Below, piece by piece: positions 35,096 to 43,785 of a stretch of DNA of 64,000 nucleotides. The stretch is from assembly GCF_037023145.1 (NCBI RefSeq), contig NZ_CP146091.1, positions 1,054,001 through 1,118,000 of the forward strand. The letters run 5' to 3'. Numbering within the stretch: position 1 is the first letter of the stretch; each line of letters opens with the position of its first letter. A program made the translations under genes and the position numbers. The stretch is from Ralstonia sp. RRA. Its GTDB lineage: Bacteria; Pseudomonadota; Gammaproteobacteria; Burkholderiales; Burkholderiaceae. A model generated the notes under the pieces. It searched no databases. It was given only the letters and a program-made list of their open reading frames with translations, and had not been told where the DNA came from.

Positions 35096-36526
35096 TCAGG
35101 CTGGGACTGCCCGGGCAGCCTGCGCCAGTTCCAGCGCGAGCCTCCGGTGAACCGTGAGATGGGCGTCGAGTTCCAGCGTGGTCAGGCGGCCGTCTTCGAC
35201 GACCACGCGCCCGTTGATCACGCTGTGCGCCACGTTGGACGGGGCGCAGAACACCAATGCGGCGACCGGATCATGGTCCGCACCAGCAAAGCTGACTTGA
35301 TGGCGGTCGAAGCTGACAAAGTCAGCCGACATGCCGGGTGCGAGCGCGCCGATATCATCGCGATTGAGCACGCGGGCGCCGCCGAGCGTGGCGATTTCCA
35401 GTGCCTCACGCGCGCTCATCGCTGCCGGGCCGAAACCGACGCGCGCGAGTAGCATCGCCTGGCGTGTCTCGCCGAGCATGTGTGCGCCGTCGTTTGACGC
35501 GCTGCCGTCCACGCCCAGGCCAACTGGCACACCGGCATCGCGCATGGTGCGGATGGGGGCAATGCCCGAGGCAAGGCGCATGTTCGAGCAGGGACAGTGC
35601 GCCACGCCCGTACCGGTGCGCGCGAACACGTCGATGCCGTGCGCATCGAGCTTCACGCAGTGCGCATGCCACACGTCGTGGCCAACCCAGCCAAGGTCTT
35701 CCGCATACTCGGCCGGCGTCATGCCGAACTTCTCGCGCGAGTAGGCGATGTCGTTGTCGTTCTCCGCCAGGTGGGTGTGCATCGACACGCCGTAGCTGCG
35801 TGCAAGCTTGGCCGATTCGCGCATCAGATCGCGCGAGACGGAGAAGGGCGAGCACGGCGCCACCACCATGCGCAGCATGGAGTGGCGATCGGCGTTGTGC
35901 CAGGTTTCGATCAGGCGCTGCGTCTCTTTGAGGATGGCCGCTTCGCCTTCGACCACGCGGTCCGGCGGCAGGCCGCCCTGGCTGCGGCCCACGCTCATGC
36001 TGCCGCGCGCCGCGTGAAAGCGCATGCCGATCTGCTGCGCGGCTTCAATCGAATCATCGAGCCGGCTGCCATTCGGATACAGATACAGGTGGTCGCTGGA
36101 CGTCGTGCAACCCGAAAGCAGCAGTTCCGCCATCGCGGTAAGCGTGGAGACACGCACCATCTCGGGCGTGAGGCCTGCCCACACCGGATACAGGTTCGTG
36201 AGCCAGCCGAACAACTCTGCATCCTGCGCGGCGGGCAGGGCGCGCGTCAGGCTCTGATACATGTGATGGTGCGTGTTGACGAAGCCGGGCGTGACCACGT
36301 GGTCACGCAGCTCCATCACACGCACGTTGGGCTGGCCGATTGCGTCGCGATACTGCGCCGGCAGATCGGCCGTGGCACCCACCCATTCGATCACGCCACC
36401 GCGCGCCACCAGGGCGCCGTCGGGGATCTCGCGGCGTTGCGCATCCATGGTGACCAGCACATCAGCGTGCTGGGCGATCAGGAGCGGGTCGTTGTGCGCG
36501 ACAGTGGCGCTGATGGGGAAACTCAC
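35096..36526 (-). CDS. 8-oxoguanine deaminase-type amidohydrolase
   Basis: A 476-residue amidohydrolase of the AtzB/8-oxoguanine deaminase branch, which converts 8-oxoguanine to urate. Metal ligands are seen in FVNTHHHMYQ, HTHLAEND, HAHCVKLD and DGSASNDGAHML. The APCSPFSVS segment lines the substrate pocket in this branch. Formation of urate from 8-oxoguanine fits its place between the purine permease and allantoinase. The exact substrate is inferred; guanine itself is handled by the separate guaD gene. Confidence 0.82.
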   Translation of the reverse strand: MSFPISATVAHNDPLLIAQHADVLVTMDAQRREIPDGALVARGGVIEWVGATADLPAQYRDAIGQPNVRVMELRDHVVTPGFVNTHHHMYQSLTRALPAAQDAELFGWLTNLYPVWAGLTPEMVRVSTLTAMAELLLSGCTTSSDHLYLYPNGSRLDDSIEAAQQIGMRFHAARGSMSVGRSQGGLPPDRVVEGEAAILKETQRLIETWHNADRHSMLRMVVAPCSPFSVSRDLMRESAKLARSYGVSMHTHLAENDNDIAYSREKFGMTPAEYAEDLGWVGHDVWHAHCVKLDAHGIDVFARTGTGVAHCPCSNMRLASGIAPIRTMRDAGVPVGLGVDGSASNDGAHMLGETRQAMLLARVGFGPAAMSAREALEIATLGGARVLNRDDIGALAPGMSADFVSFDRHQVSFAGADHDPVAALVFCAPSNVAHSVINGRVVVEDGRLTTLELDAHLTVHRRLALELAQAARAVPA

Positions 36527-36530
36527 GCAA

Positions 36531-37940
36531 TTACTCCGTGCCGTGGGTGTTGGCAGCAGCGTCGCGCATGGCGTGCTCGGCGGACTGCATGCCGTTGTAG
36601 TAGAGGTTCAGCGTGACGGCGACCAGCGTGCCCAGCACGATGCCGCTGTGCGTGACCGGCTCCAGCCACTTGGGCAGGTACTGGAAGAAGGTCGGTGCCA
36701 GCGTCGGGATCATGCCGAAGCCAATCGAGATGGCCACGATGAACAGGTTGTGGCGGTACTTGTTGAAATCGATCGAGCCCAGGATGCGCACACCCGTAGC
36801 CGCCACCATGCCGAACATCACGATGCCCGCGCCGCCCAGCACGAAGGAGGGCACCGAAGCCACGATATGCGCCATCTTCGGGAACAGGCCCAGCACGATC
36901 AGGATGATCCCACCCATGGCCGCCACATAGCGCGAGCGCACGCCCGTCACCGTCACCAGCCCCACGTTCTGCGAGAACGAGGTGTACGGGAAGGTGTTGA
37001 ACACGCCGCCGATCACGGTGCCCAGACCGTCGGCGCGCAGGCCGCGGGTCAAGTCATCGGTGGAGAGCTTCTTGCCGGTGATCTCGGCCAGGGCCAGGAA
37101 CATGCCGGTCGATTCCACCAGCGTGATCATCATCACAATGCACATCGAGGCGATGGCGCCGAAGTGGAAGGTCGGCATGCCGAAGTGCAGCGGTGTAATG
37201 ACGGCGACCCAGTCGGCATCGGCGATGCCGGAAAAGCTGACCTTGCCGAACGCCATGGCGATGAACGTGCCGATCACGATGCCCAGCAGTACGGCGATGT
37301 TGCCGATCAGGCCTTTGCCGTATTTCGTCAGCAGCAGGATGATGACGAGCACCGCCGCCGCGATGGCCAGGTTGCCGAGGTTGCCGTATTCCAGGTTCGG
37401 TACGGTCTGCAGCACGCCGTCCACCACCATCTTCTTGGTCGGTTGGCCGCCTGCCGCCCAGTTGATGCCCACGCCCATCAACGACATGCCGATCAGCGTG
37501 ATGACGGTGCCGGTCACGACCGGTGGGAAGAGACCCAGCACGCGCCCCATGAGCGGCGCGACGATGATCCCGAATATCCCCGCCGCGATCACCGCGCCAT
37601 AGATGCCCAGGAGGCCGATGGTGGGGTCGGTGCCGATGGCAATCATCGGGCCGACGGAGGCGAAGGTCACCCCCATCATGACCGGCATGCGGATACCGAA
37701 CTTCCAGATGCCGAACGCCTGGATGAGCGTAGCAAGACCCGCAGCAAACAAATCGGCATTGATCAGGAAAGCCATCTGCTCCTTGGGCAGATGTAGTGCG
37801 CCGCCCACGATGAGCGGCACCGCCACGGTGCCTGCATACATCACCAATACATGTTGCAACCCCAATGCGAGCAGGCGTCCGTACGCCACGCGCTCATTGG
37901 TCAAATCCGCCGTGGGGGCGGCGATGGTGCTGCTTGTCAT
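36531..37940 (-). CDS. NCS2 purine permease (xanthine/urate type)
   Basis: A 469-residue inner-membrane cation symporter with about 14 hydrophobic segments. The NAT signature QNVGLVTVTGV lies near residue 325, and VESTGMF (with the conserved Glu) precedes it. GIRMPVMMGVTFASVGPM is typical of the xanthine/uric-acid branch. It stands 4 bases upstream of the 8-oxoguanine deaminase gene and probably imports urate or xanthine for this pathway. The start MTSSTIAA at 37940 has GGAGA upstream. Confidence 0.88.
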   Translation of the reverse strand: MTSSTIAAPTADLTNERVAYGRLLALGLQHVLVMYAGTVAVPLIVGGALHLPKEQMAFLINADLFAAGLATLIQAFGIWKFGIRMPVMMGVTFASVGPMIAIGTDPTIGLLGIYGAVIAAGIFGIIVAPLMGRVLGLFPPVVTGTVITLIGMSLMGVGINWAAGGQPTKKMVVDGVLQTVPNLEYGNLGNLAIAAAVLVIILLLTKYGKGLIGNIAVLLGIVIGTFIAMAFGKVSFSGIADADWVAVITPLHFGMPTFHFGAIASMCIVMMITLVESTGMFLALAEITGKKLSTDDLTRGLRADGLGTVIGGVFNTFPYTSFSQNVGLVTVTGVRSRYVAAMGGIILIVLGLFPKMAHIVASVPSFVLGGAGIVMFGMVAATGVRILGSIDFNKYRHNLFIVAISIGFGMIPTLAPTFFQYLPKWLEPVTHSGIVLGTLVAVTLNLYYNGMQSAEHAMRDAAANTHGTE

Positions 37941-38033
37941 GAAGGTCTCCTTCGGGTGGTCAGCCGGACGGGCGTCCGGCTTGTGGCGGCCGGCCTCTGT
38001 CGTGCCGGCTCGCCCAATACAGCAAAACCGGTC

Positions 38034-38789
38034 CTAGACTTTGTCCTTCGGGCCCAATACCGAACGCAGGTCGAAATCAGCGGGCGCCTCGGGGCGCACG
38101 CGGTCCGCGCAGCATTGCAAGTGCTGGGCCATGTGGGCCTGGGCGGCAGTGGCGTCGCCGCGCTCCAGCGCGTTGAGGATGTCCAGGTGCTCGTCGAACG
38201 AGCAGGCGTTCTGGCCCGGCGCTTCCACGCTGGCAATCATCAGCGTGGTGCGCGAGACCAGGCGGCGCATCATCTCGACCACCAGCGGATTGCCGGCCTG
38301 CTCGGCCAGCGCGACGTGGAATTCCGCCGAGAGGCGAATCCAGCGCGGGCGGTCATGCGTGACAAAGGCCTGGCGCTCTTCCTTGACGAGTTCCACCAGC
38401 GGCGCGATGGCCGCCTTGGGGTTGGCGCTATGGCCCACCTTATCGAGCACAGCGCGCTCCAGGATCTGGCGCAGTTCAAACATGGCGTGCGCTTCGTCAA
38501 TGGAAGGGGCGGCGATGAAGGCGCCGCGGTTCGGCTCCAGGTCGACCAGGCCGTCGGCGGCCAACTGGGAGAAGACTTTGCGCACCGTATGGCGTGCGGT
38601 GGCATAGATTTCGCAAAGCGCATGCTCCGTCAACTTGGTGCGCGGAGGCAGGCGGTGCTCCATGATCGCGTCGTAGATCTCGTGGTACATCCGTTCTTCG
38701 ACCGACATACGTGCCCCCGATGCCTTGGTGCCCGACGTACCGGGCTTTAGCGTCGTTTCCGTGGAGACCAGCTTGAGATTCTTGGACAT
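38034..38789 (-). CDS. GntR/FadR-family regulator of urate genes
   Basis: A 251-residue regulator. The winged helix-turn-helix (about residues 30-95: MYHEIYDAIMEHRLPPRTKL, then RHTVRKVFSQLAADGLVDLEPNRGAF) is followed by an all-helical FCD domain with its metal-binding His/Asp residues, which senses a small carboxylated or ureide ligand. AAAGGCGGG precedes ATG 38789. It lies between the permease-deaminase-puuE group and the divergent hiuH-puuD operon, whose promoter carries a perfect inverted repeat, so it very likely represses both until a urate metabolite is present. Confidence 0.87.
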   Translation of the reverse strand: MSKNLKLVSTETTLKPGTSGTKASGARMSVEERMYHEIYDAIMEHRLPPRTKLTEHALCEIYATARHTVRKVFSQLAADGLVDLEPNRGAFIAAPSIDEAHAMFELRQILERAVLDKVGHSANPKAAIAPLVELVKEERQAFVTHDRPRWIRLSAEFHVALAEQAGNPLVVEMMRRLVSRTTLMIASVEAPGQNACSFDEHLDILNALERGDATAAQAHMAQHLQCCADRVRPEAPADFDLRSVLGPKDKV

Positions 38790-38840
38790 GGCAGACCCGC
38801 CTTTGAGTAACGCATCGCAGCATAAGCAACTGCGAAAATC

Positions 38841-38880
38841 TGTTGACAATTATTCGTGGGCGCCTTCAATATTGTCAACA
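38841..38880. promoter_or_regulatory. Operator-promoter of hiuH-puuD
   Basis: TGTTGACAAT at 38841-38850 and ATTGTCAACA at 38871-38880 are perfect 10-base inverted arms separated by 20 bases. The left arm contains the -35 TTGACA (38843-38848), and CAATAT at 38867-38872, 18 bases on, may be the -10 and overlaps the right arm. A dimer or tetramer bound here would block the plus-strand promoter. The GntR gene starts 52 bases away, and its own promoter may overlap. Confidence 0.75.
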
Positions 38881-39155
38881 AAATGCGTTCAGGAATCCGA
38901 CAAACTAGGGAAATCCCTGTTTCGAGTCCCCACCGAAGCACGGAGTCGGACCCAGAACGAGCGACGGCTTTGCCGGTTTGGCAGGCCCCTTCATAGAGAA
39001 GGCGGCAAGCGTAAACCGGCTGGACGCGCGCCGGGATGCGTGCACAGCACGTACCGAGCGGGCCCCGACGCCAGCCCTTGTCACGCAAGGGTTCGGCGCG
39101 AGGTGCAAGTGGAGGCAGCGGCGCTTCTGAAAATTCGAACTACAGAGGAAGACAA

Positions 39156-39509
39156 ATGGGACGCTTGACTACCCATGTGCTCGACACCGCTGCAGGCACA
39201 CCGGGCCAAAACCTGGCGATCGCTCTGTTCAAAATTGTCGACAATCAACGCCAACCGGTGAAATCGGTTCGCACCAATCACGATGGCCGTTGCGATGCGC
39301 CGCTGCTGGAAGGCGACGCGCTGCAGGTCGGCGTCTATGAGCTGGACTTCGGCGTGGGCGAGTACTACCGCGCAGCCGGCGTCAAACTCCCCGAGCCCGC
39401 GTTCCTCGACGTGGTGACGCTGCGCTTTGGCGTGGCCGATACCAGCGCGCACTACCACGTGCCGCTGTTGGTGTCGCCGTGGTCGTATTCGACCTATCGC
39501 GGCAGCTAA
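39156..39509 (+). CDS. hiuH: 5-hydroxyisourate hydrolase
   Basis: A 117-residue transthyretin-like enzyme that opens 5-hydroxyisourate to OHCU. It shows the conserved THVLDTAAGTPG, with the first catalytic His, NHDGRCD, the AHYHVPLL His and the terminal YRGS tetrapeptide that separates the enzyme from true transthyretin. There is no signal peptide, so it is cytoplasmic, unlike the exported forms of some enterobacteria. AGAGG precedes ATG 39156. It is cotranscribed with puuD 19 bases downstream. A palindrome ATTGTCGACAAT inside the gene resembles the operator half-sites. Confidence 0.94.
   Translation: MGRLTTHVLDTAAGTPGQNLAIALFKIVDNQRQPVKSVRTNHDGRCDAPLLEGDALQVGVYELDFGVGEYYRAAGVKLPEPAFLDVVTLRFGVADTSAHYHVPLLVSPWSYSTYRGS
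39234..39245. repeat. Palindrome inside hiuH resembling operator half-sites
   Basis: ATTGTCGACAAT is a perfect 12-base palindrome made of the same ATTGTC/GACAAT halves as the upstream operator. It could be an auxiliary GntR site, or just codon usage. Confidence 0.4.
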
Positions 39510-39528
39510 GGGCAGAGGGGAGCGAATC

Positions 39529-40779
39529 ATGGAAGGCTATATCCTCGACTGGGCCAACTTGCTCTTGCGTTGGCTGCACGTGATCGTCGCGATTGCGTGG
39601 ATCGGTTCGTCGTTCTACTTCGTCTGGCTCGACAACAGCCTGACCAAGCCGACGGCGCCAGACCTGCAGGACAAGGGCGTCGACGGCGAGCTGTGGGCCG
39701 TGCACGGCGGCGGGTTCTACAACCCGCAGAAGTACCTGCTGGCGCCGAAGCAACTGCCGGATCATCTGCACTGGTTCTACTGGGAGTCGTACTCCACCTG
39801 GATGTCGGGCTTTGCGCTGCTGACGGTGGTGTACCTGTTCAACGCCAACGTCTACATGATCGATCGCAGCGTGTTCGACATGACGGCGACGACGGCGGTG
39901 ATCCTGGCGCTGGCGTTCCTGGTGGTCGGCTGGCTGGTGTACGACACCATCTGCCGCGTGTTCGGCAAGAACGACCGCGTGGTGGGCATTCTGGTGGCGA
40001 TCTATGTGGTGCTAGCCGCGTTTGCGGCGTGCCACCTGTTCTCGGGCCGCGCGGCATTCCTGCTGATCGGCGCGATGATCGCGACCATCATGAGCGCCAA
40101 CGTGTTCTTCTGGATCATCCCGGGGCAACGCAAGGTGGTGGCCTCGCTCAAGGCTGGCGAGAAGCCGGACCCGATCCACGGCAAGCGCGGCAAGCAGCGT
40201 AGCGTGCACAACACGTACTTCACGCTGCCGGTGCTGTTCGCGATGCTGTCGAACCACTACAGCATGACGTACGCGTTCAAGTACAACTGGGTTGTGCTGG
40301 TGCTGATCATGCTGGCCGGCGTGCTGATTCGTCAGTTCTTCATCCTGAAGCACAAGGGCGTGATCAATTGGGGCTATCCGGCGGCGGGCGTGGCGGTGCT
40401 GTTGGGTGTGGCGGTGTGGCTCGCGCCGCGTCCGGCTGCTCCGGTGGCGGAAAGCGCCGCTGCGGTCCCGGCCGTTGCTGCAGGAAGTGCCTCGGCGCCC
40501 GCTGCTACAGCTGCCGCTGGCGGTTCGGACTTCGCCAAAGTACAGGCAGTCGTTACCGCACGGTGCTACCAATGTCACTCGGCGCATCCTACCCTGATGC
40601 CTTCGCCGGCTAAGGGCGTGTTGCTCGATACGCCGGATGAATTGGGCAAGCACGCACAGCTCGTCTACCAGCAGGTCGTGCAACAGAAGCTGATGCCACT
40701 CGGCAACGTGACGAACATCACCGACGATGAGCGCACGATCATCGCCAAGTGGTTTGAAGGCGGCGCCAAGACGAACTGA
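39529..40779 (+). CDS. puuD: Membrane urate oxidase PuuD with cytochrome c domain
   Basis: A 416-residue urate oxidase of the PuuD type, unrelated to soluble uricase. About eight transmembrane segments (starting ILDWANLLLRWLHVIVAIAWIG) form the N-terminal domain. An Ala/Pro linker leads to a C-terminal c-type cytochrome with the haem motif C346-YQ-C349-H350. It oxidises urate to 5-hydroxyisourate and passes electrons to the respiratory chain. The haem domain should face the periplasm, where cytochrome c is assembled. It follows hiuH in the operon, and a strong terminator follows. Confidence 0.9.
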   Translation: MEGYILDWANLLLRWLHVIVAIAWIGSSFYFVWLDNSLTKPTAPDLQDKGVDGELWAVHGGGFYNPQKYLLAPKQLPDHLHWFYWESYSTWMSGFALLTVVYLFNANVYMIDRSVFDMTATTAVILALAFLVVGWLVYDTICRVFGKNDRVVGILVAIYVVLAAFAACHLFSGRAAFLLIGAMIATIMSANVFFWIIPGQRKVVASLKAGEKPDPIHGKRGKQRSVHNTYFTLPVLFAMLSNHYSMTYAFKYNWVVLVLIMLAGVLIRQFFILKHKGVINWGYPAAGVAVLLGVAVWLAPRPAAPVAESAAAVPAVAAGSASAPAATAAAGGSDFAKVQAVVTARCYQCHSAHPTLMPSPAKGVLLDTPDELGKHAQLVYQQVVQQKLMPLGNVTNITDDERTIIAKWFEGGAKTN

Positions 40780-40861
40780 GGCGCACGCTGAATCGACAAC
40801 AGAAAGGTTTATCGGAGCATGCCATTCGTTCCCTAGCGGGTGGCATGACCGGTGAGGGTTG

Positions 40862-40888
40862 AACGGGGCTACGGCCCCGTTTTTTTTC
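40862..40888 (+). terminator. Terminator after puuD
   Basis: AACGGGGC and GCCCCGTT around three to four bases, followed by eight T. Confidence 0.9.
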
Positions 40889-40976
40889 ACCCGTCGCACA
40901 CCGATCGCAGGTGGACGTCACGCTGCCTGCACGTCTGCTATCTTCCGAGCCATTCATTTTCGTCCGGCTCGCGCTT

Positions 40977-41597
40977 ATGACCGACCGCATCATCGCCGCC
41001 TTTGACTTCGACGGCACCATCACGACCGCCGACAGTTTTCGCCATTTCGTCTGGCGAGCGGTTGGTGCGCGGCGTTTTCTGTGGGCTGGGCTGCGCGCAT
41101 TGCCGTGGATCGGCGCGATGAAGATCGGGCTGATCTCACGCGGCGCGGCCAAGGCAAAGTTTGCGTGGTTCGCGCTGGGGCCGATGGAGGAATCCGCGCT
41201 CGATCAATGGGCGCAGTGCTTTGTCGACAGGCATCTTGCTCACCTCGTGCGACCGGAGATGTTGCTACGCATCCGTGAGCACCGGGCGCGGGGGCATGCG
41301 CTGGTGTTGGTCAGTGCATCGCCATCGCTCTATCTGAAGAAGTGGGCGGCCAACGCCGGCTTCGACGCTGTGTTGGCGACTGAGCTGGCATTCGAGCAGC
41401 ACCGATTCACTGGCCAGCTCGATGGCGAGAACTGTTGGGGGCCGCAGAAGGTTGTGCGGTTGCGGCAGTGGTGGGCGGATTGCCCGCCACTGAAATTGTT
41501 TGCCTATGGCGACAGCCGCGGCGACAAGGAAATGGCCGAACTCGCCGATTGGGCTTGGATTCGCGGGCAGGGGCCGCTGCGCTCGATTGACGAGTGA
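40977..41597 (+). CDS. HAD-superfamily phosphatase (subfamily IB)
   Basis: A 206-residue cytoplasmic hydrolase. Motif I is DFDGTIT near residue 9, motif II is LVSASPS, and the C-terminal motif is YGDSRGDKEM with the metal-binding Asp pair. A cap insert follows motif I. HAD-IB members include phosphoserine phosphatase-like and lipid-phosphate enzymes; the substrate cannot be told. It is convergent with the Mn exporter gene. The start is ATG 40977, after which MTDRIIAAFDFDG begins the domain at once. Confidence 0.8.
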   Translation: MTDRIIAAFDFDGTITTADSFRHFVWRAVGARRFLWAGLRALPWIGAMKIGLISRGAAKAKFAWFALGPMEESALDQWAQCFVDRHLAHLVRPEMLLRIREHRARGHALVLVSASPSLYLKKWAANAGFDAVLATELAFEQHRFTGQLDGENCWGPQKVVRLRQWWADCPPLKLFAYGDSRGDKEMAELADWAWIRGQGPLRSIDE

Positions 41598-41626
41598 CGG
41601 CCTCCAGCCAGCCGGCAGCTACGGTC

Positions 41627-42196
41627 TTACTTACCGACGCCCAATAACGCCAGCACACCCAGCACCAAGAAGATCAACGCCGCAATCCGATGGACCAACT
41701 TGATCGGCATGCGCGAAGCAAACTTGTCGCCCAGCAGTACCGCTGGCACGTTGGCCAGCATCATGCCGAAGGTTGTGCCTGCGACCACCCACGCGATGTC
41801 ATGGAAGCGCGCCGCCAGTGCCACGGTGGCGATCTGCGTCTTGTCTCCCATCTCGGCAAAGAAGAACGCGACGATGGTGGTGCCGATGATGCCCAGGCCA
41901 CGCGTGTCTTTCGGTGCTTCTTCGTCGTCCAGTTTGTCGGGAATCAGCATCCATCCGGCCATCGCGATGAACGCGATGCCGAGAATCCAGCGCAACGCGT
42001 TTTCGCCGAGTACATGTGTGATCCACCCGCCGACAGCGCCGGCCAATGCGTGATTGACGAGGGTGGAGATGAAGATGCCGAGGATGATCGGCACCGGCTT
42101 GCGAAAACGCGCGGCCAGCAGGATCGACAGCAGTTGGGTCTTATCGCCGATTTCCGCGAGGGCGACGATACCGGTGGAGACGAGGAAGGCTTCCAT
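41627..42196 (-). CDS. mneA: UPF0016/GDT1-family manganese exporter
   Basis: A 189-residue inner-membrane protein with six hydrophobic helices in two repeats, each with the ion-binding motif: ALAEIGDKTQLL near residue 12 and FAEMGDKTQIA near 110. The family exports Mn2+ in bacteria (MneA) and moves Ca/Mn in eukaryotes. The leader carries a yybP-ykoY Mn riboswitch, which independently supports this role. ATG 42196 begins MEAFLVSTGIVALAE, the usual start. Confidence 0.88.
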   Translation of the reverse strand: MEAFLVSTGIVALAEIGDKTQLLSILLAARFRKPVPIILGIFISTLVNHALAGAVGGWITHVLGENALRWILGIAFIAMAGWMLIPDKLDDEEAPKDTRGLGIIGTTIVAFFFAEMGDKTQIATVALAARFHDIAWVVAGTTFGMMLANVPAVLLGDKFASRMPIKLVHRIAALIFLVLGVLALLGVGK

Positions 42197-42254
42197 GTTG
42201 TTGTGGTGTCCGGGCCGTGTGCGAACCAATGACGCACCGCTGCCGGCCCTATCC

Positions 42255-42414
42255 GCAGAGGTGTGTCATCGGTCTCGCCAGGCGCGTCACCAAGTGCCGA
42301 GGGCACCTGAAGTGGCTGCTGACCACGCCATAACCACTTGTCATTGCGACAGCGGTCAAGTCTGTTGACGTGGCCCTCGAAGTGTCGACTTCGAGCGGCT
42401 ACTCCCCAATGGAA
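42255..42414 (-). promoter_or_regulatory. yybP-ykoY manganese riboswitch
   Basis: The leader of the Mn exporter contains, read on the minus strand, GGGGAGTAGCC (5' side, ending near 42399) and GGCGAGACCGATG (3' side, from 42279). These are the two conserved strands of the yybP-ykoY class that binds Mn2+. Helical segments between them are GC-rich and variable. Mn2+ binding should switch on the downstream exporter. Confidence 0.82.
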
Positions 42415-42420
42415 GCCGCG

Positions 42421-42449
42421 ATTATACGGGCATCAAGCAGCCGCGCCAA
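42421..42449 (-). promoter_or_regulatory. Promoter of the Mn riboswitch transcript
   Basis: TATAAT (42421-42426) and TTGGCG (42444-42449) with 17-base spacing, read on the minus strand. The -35 lies inside the 3' end of guaD. Confidence 0.75.
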
Positions 42450-43767
42450 CCGCAAATTTGGCGGGCTCGCCTTGGATGTAGGTGGCGGATACCGCACGAT
42501 CTTCGCCCAGTAGCGCGAGCGAGAACAGCAATTCTTCCAGCGTTTCCGAACGCGCGTTGCGGCGTGCCAGCAGCGGTGTGGCAGCCGGATCGAGCACGAT
42601 GAAGTCGGCTTCGGCGCCCGGCACGAAGCTGCCGATGCGGTCTTCCCAGCCCAAGGCTTCGGCAGCGCCGCGCGTGGCGAGGTAGAACATGCGCAGTGCG
42701 GTCAGATGATAGCCACCCATGCGGGCGACCTTGTGCGCCGTGCCCATCGTGCGCAGCATCGAGAACGAGCTGCCGCCGCCCACGTCGGTGGCGAGCGTCA
42801 GCGCCAGGCGGTGGGCGTCGTTCTTGTGGAAGTTGTACAGGCCGCTGCCCAGAAACAGGTTGGACGTGGGGCAGTGTGCCACGGCCGCGCCGGATTCGGC
42901 CATGCGCTGACGGTCGCTGTCGTCCAGCCAGATGGCGTGGCCGTAGAAGGCGCCCTTGCGCAGAAGGCCGTACTTGTCATACACGTCCAGGTAGCTGCGT
43001 GCATTCGGGAACAGGTCGGCCACCCACTTCACTTCGTCGGGGTTTTCGGCGACGTGCGTCTGGATGAAGACGTCTTTGTACTGCTTGGCCAGTTCTGCGC
43101 AGGCTTCCAGTTGCGCTTCGCTGGAGGTGGGTGCGAAGCGCGGCGTGATGGCATAGCCGAGGCGGTCCTTGCCGTGCCAGCGCGAGATCAGGTCTGCCGT
43201 GTCGCGTGCGCCGGATTCTGCCGTGTCGCGCAGGTATTCCGGGCAGTTGCGGTCCATCATCACCTTGCCGGTAATGAGCCGCATGCCGCGCTGCTGCGCT
43301 TGCGTGAACAGTGTTTCGGCCGAGCCGCGATGTACGGTGCTCCACACCATCGCGCTGGTCGTGCCGTTGCGCAGCAGTTCGTCGAGGAAAAATGAGGCCA
43401 CACCGGCGGCGTACTGTTCGCTCTCGAAGCGGCGCTCTTCCGGGAAGGTGTACGTCTCCAGCCAGTGCAGCAAGCCCGGCGACGGCGACGCGATCATGTC
43501 CGTCTGCGGGAAGTGGATATGCGTGTCGATGAAGCCCGGCACGATCAGCTTGCCGCTGTAGTCGTGCAGTTGCGTGCCGGTGGGCAGGTTCTCGCGCAGC
43601 GCGGCGTAGTCGCCGGCTTGCACGACCTTGCCGCCCATGACCACGAGCAGGCCGTCTTCCCAGTACTCATAGGCATCGCGCTCGCGATACTGCGGATCGT
43701 GCAGGAAATGCAGCACGCGGCCGCGGTAGGCGTGAACGGTGTTGGAAGTCGGAGGCATCGTGGTCAT
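42433..43767 (-). CDS. guaD: Guanine deaminase
   Basis: A 444-residue amidohydrolase converting guanine to xanthine. It has PGFIDTHIHFPQTDM with the HxH zinc ligands, QTHVAENPDE, GHAIWLDD, CPTSNLFLGSGL and ATDVGGGSSFSMLRTM, all typical of bacterial guanine deaminases. GAGACGAAG precedes the ATG at 43767. It is the last of the minus-strand group xdhA-xdhB-xdhC-ade-guaD, so it probably shares their transcript, and it supplies xanthine to the dehydrogenase. Confidence 0.93.
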   Translation of the reverse strand: MTTMPPTSNTVHAYRGRVLHFLHDPQYRERDAYEYWEDGLLVVMGGKVVQAGDYAALRENLPTGTQLHDYSGKLIVPGFIDTHIHFPQTDMIASPSPGLLHWLETYTFPEERRFESEQYAAGVASFFLDELLRNGTTSAMVWSTVHRGSAETLFTQAQQRGMRLITGKVMMDRNCPEYLRDTAESGARDTADLISRWHGKDRLGYAITPRFAPTSSEAQLEACAELAKQYKDVFIQTHVAENPDEVKWVADLFPNARSYLDVYDKYGLLRKGAFYGHAIWLDDSDRQRMAESGAAVAHCPTSNLFLGSGLYNFHKNDAHRLALTLATDVGGGSSFSMLRTMGTAHKVARMGGYHLTALRMFYLATRGAAEALGWEDRIGSFVPGAEADFIVLDPAATPLLARRNARSETLEELLFSLALLGEDRAVSATYIQGEPAKFAVGAAA

Positions 43768-43785
43768 CTTCGTCTCGTGGGTTTC

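Noticed and set aside
36273..37796. Large His/Asp-rich plus-strand frame opposite the NCS2 permease
   Set aside because: It is the reverse complement of hydrophobic membrane codons and has the composition of a shadow frame.
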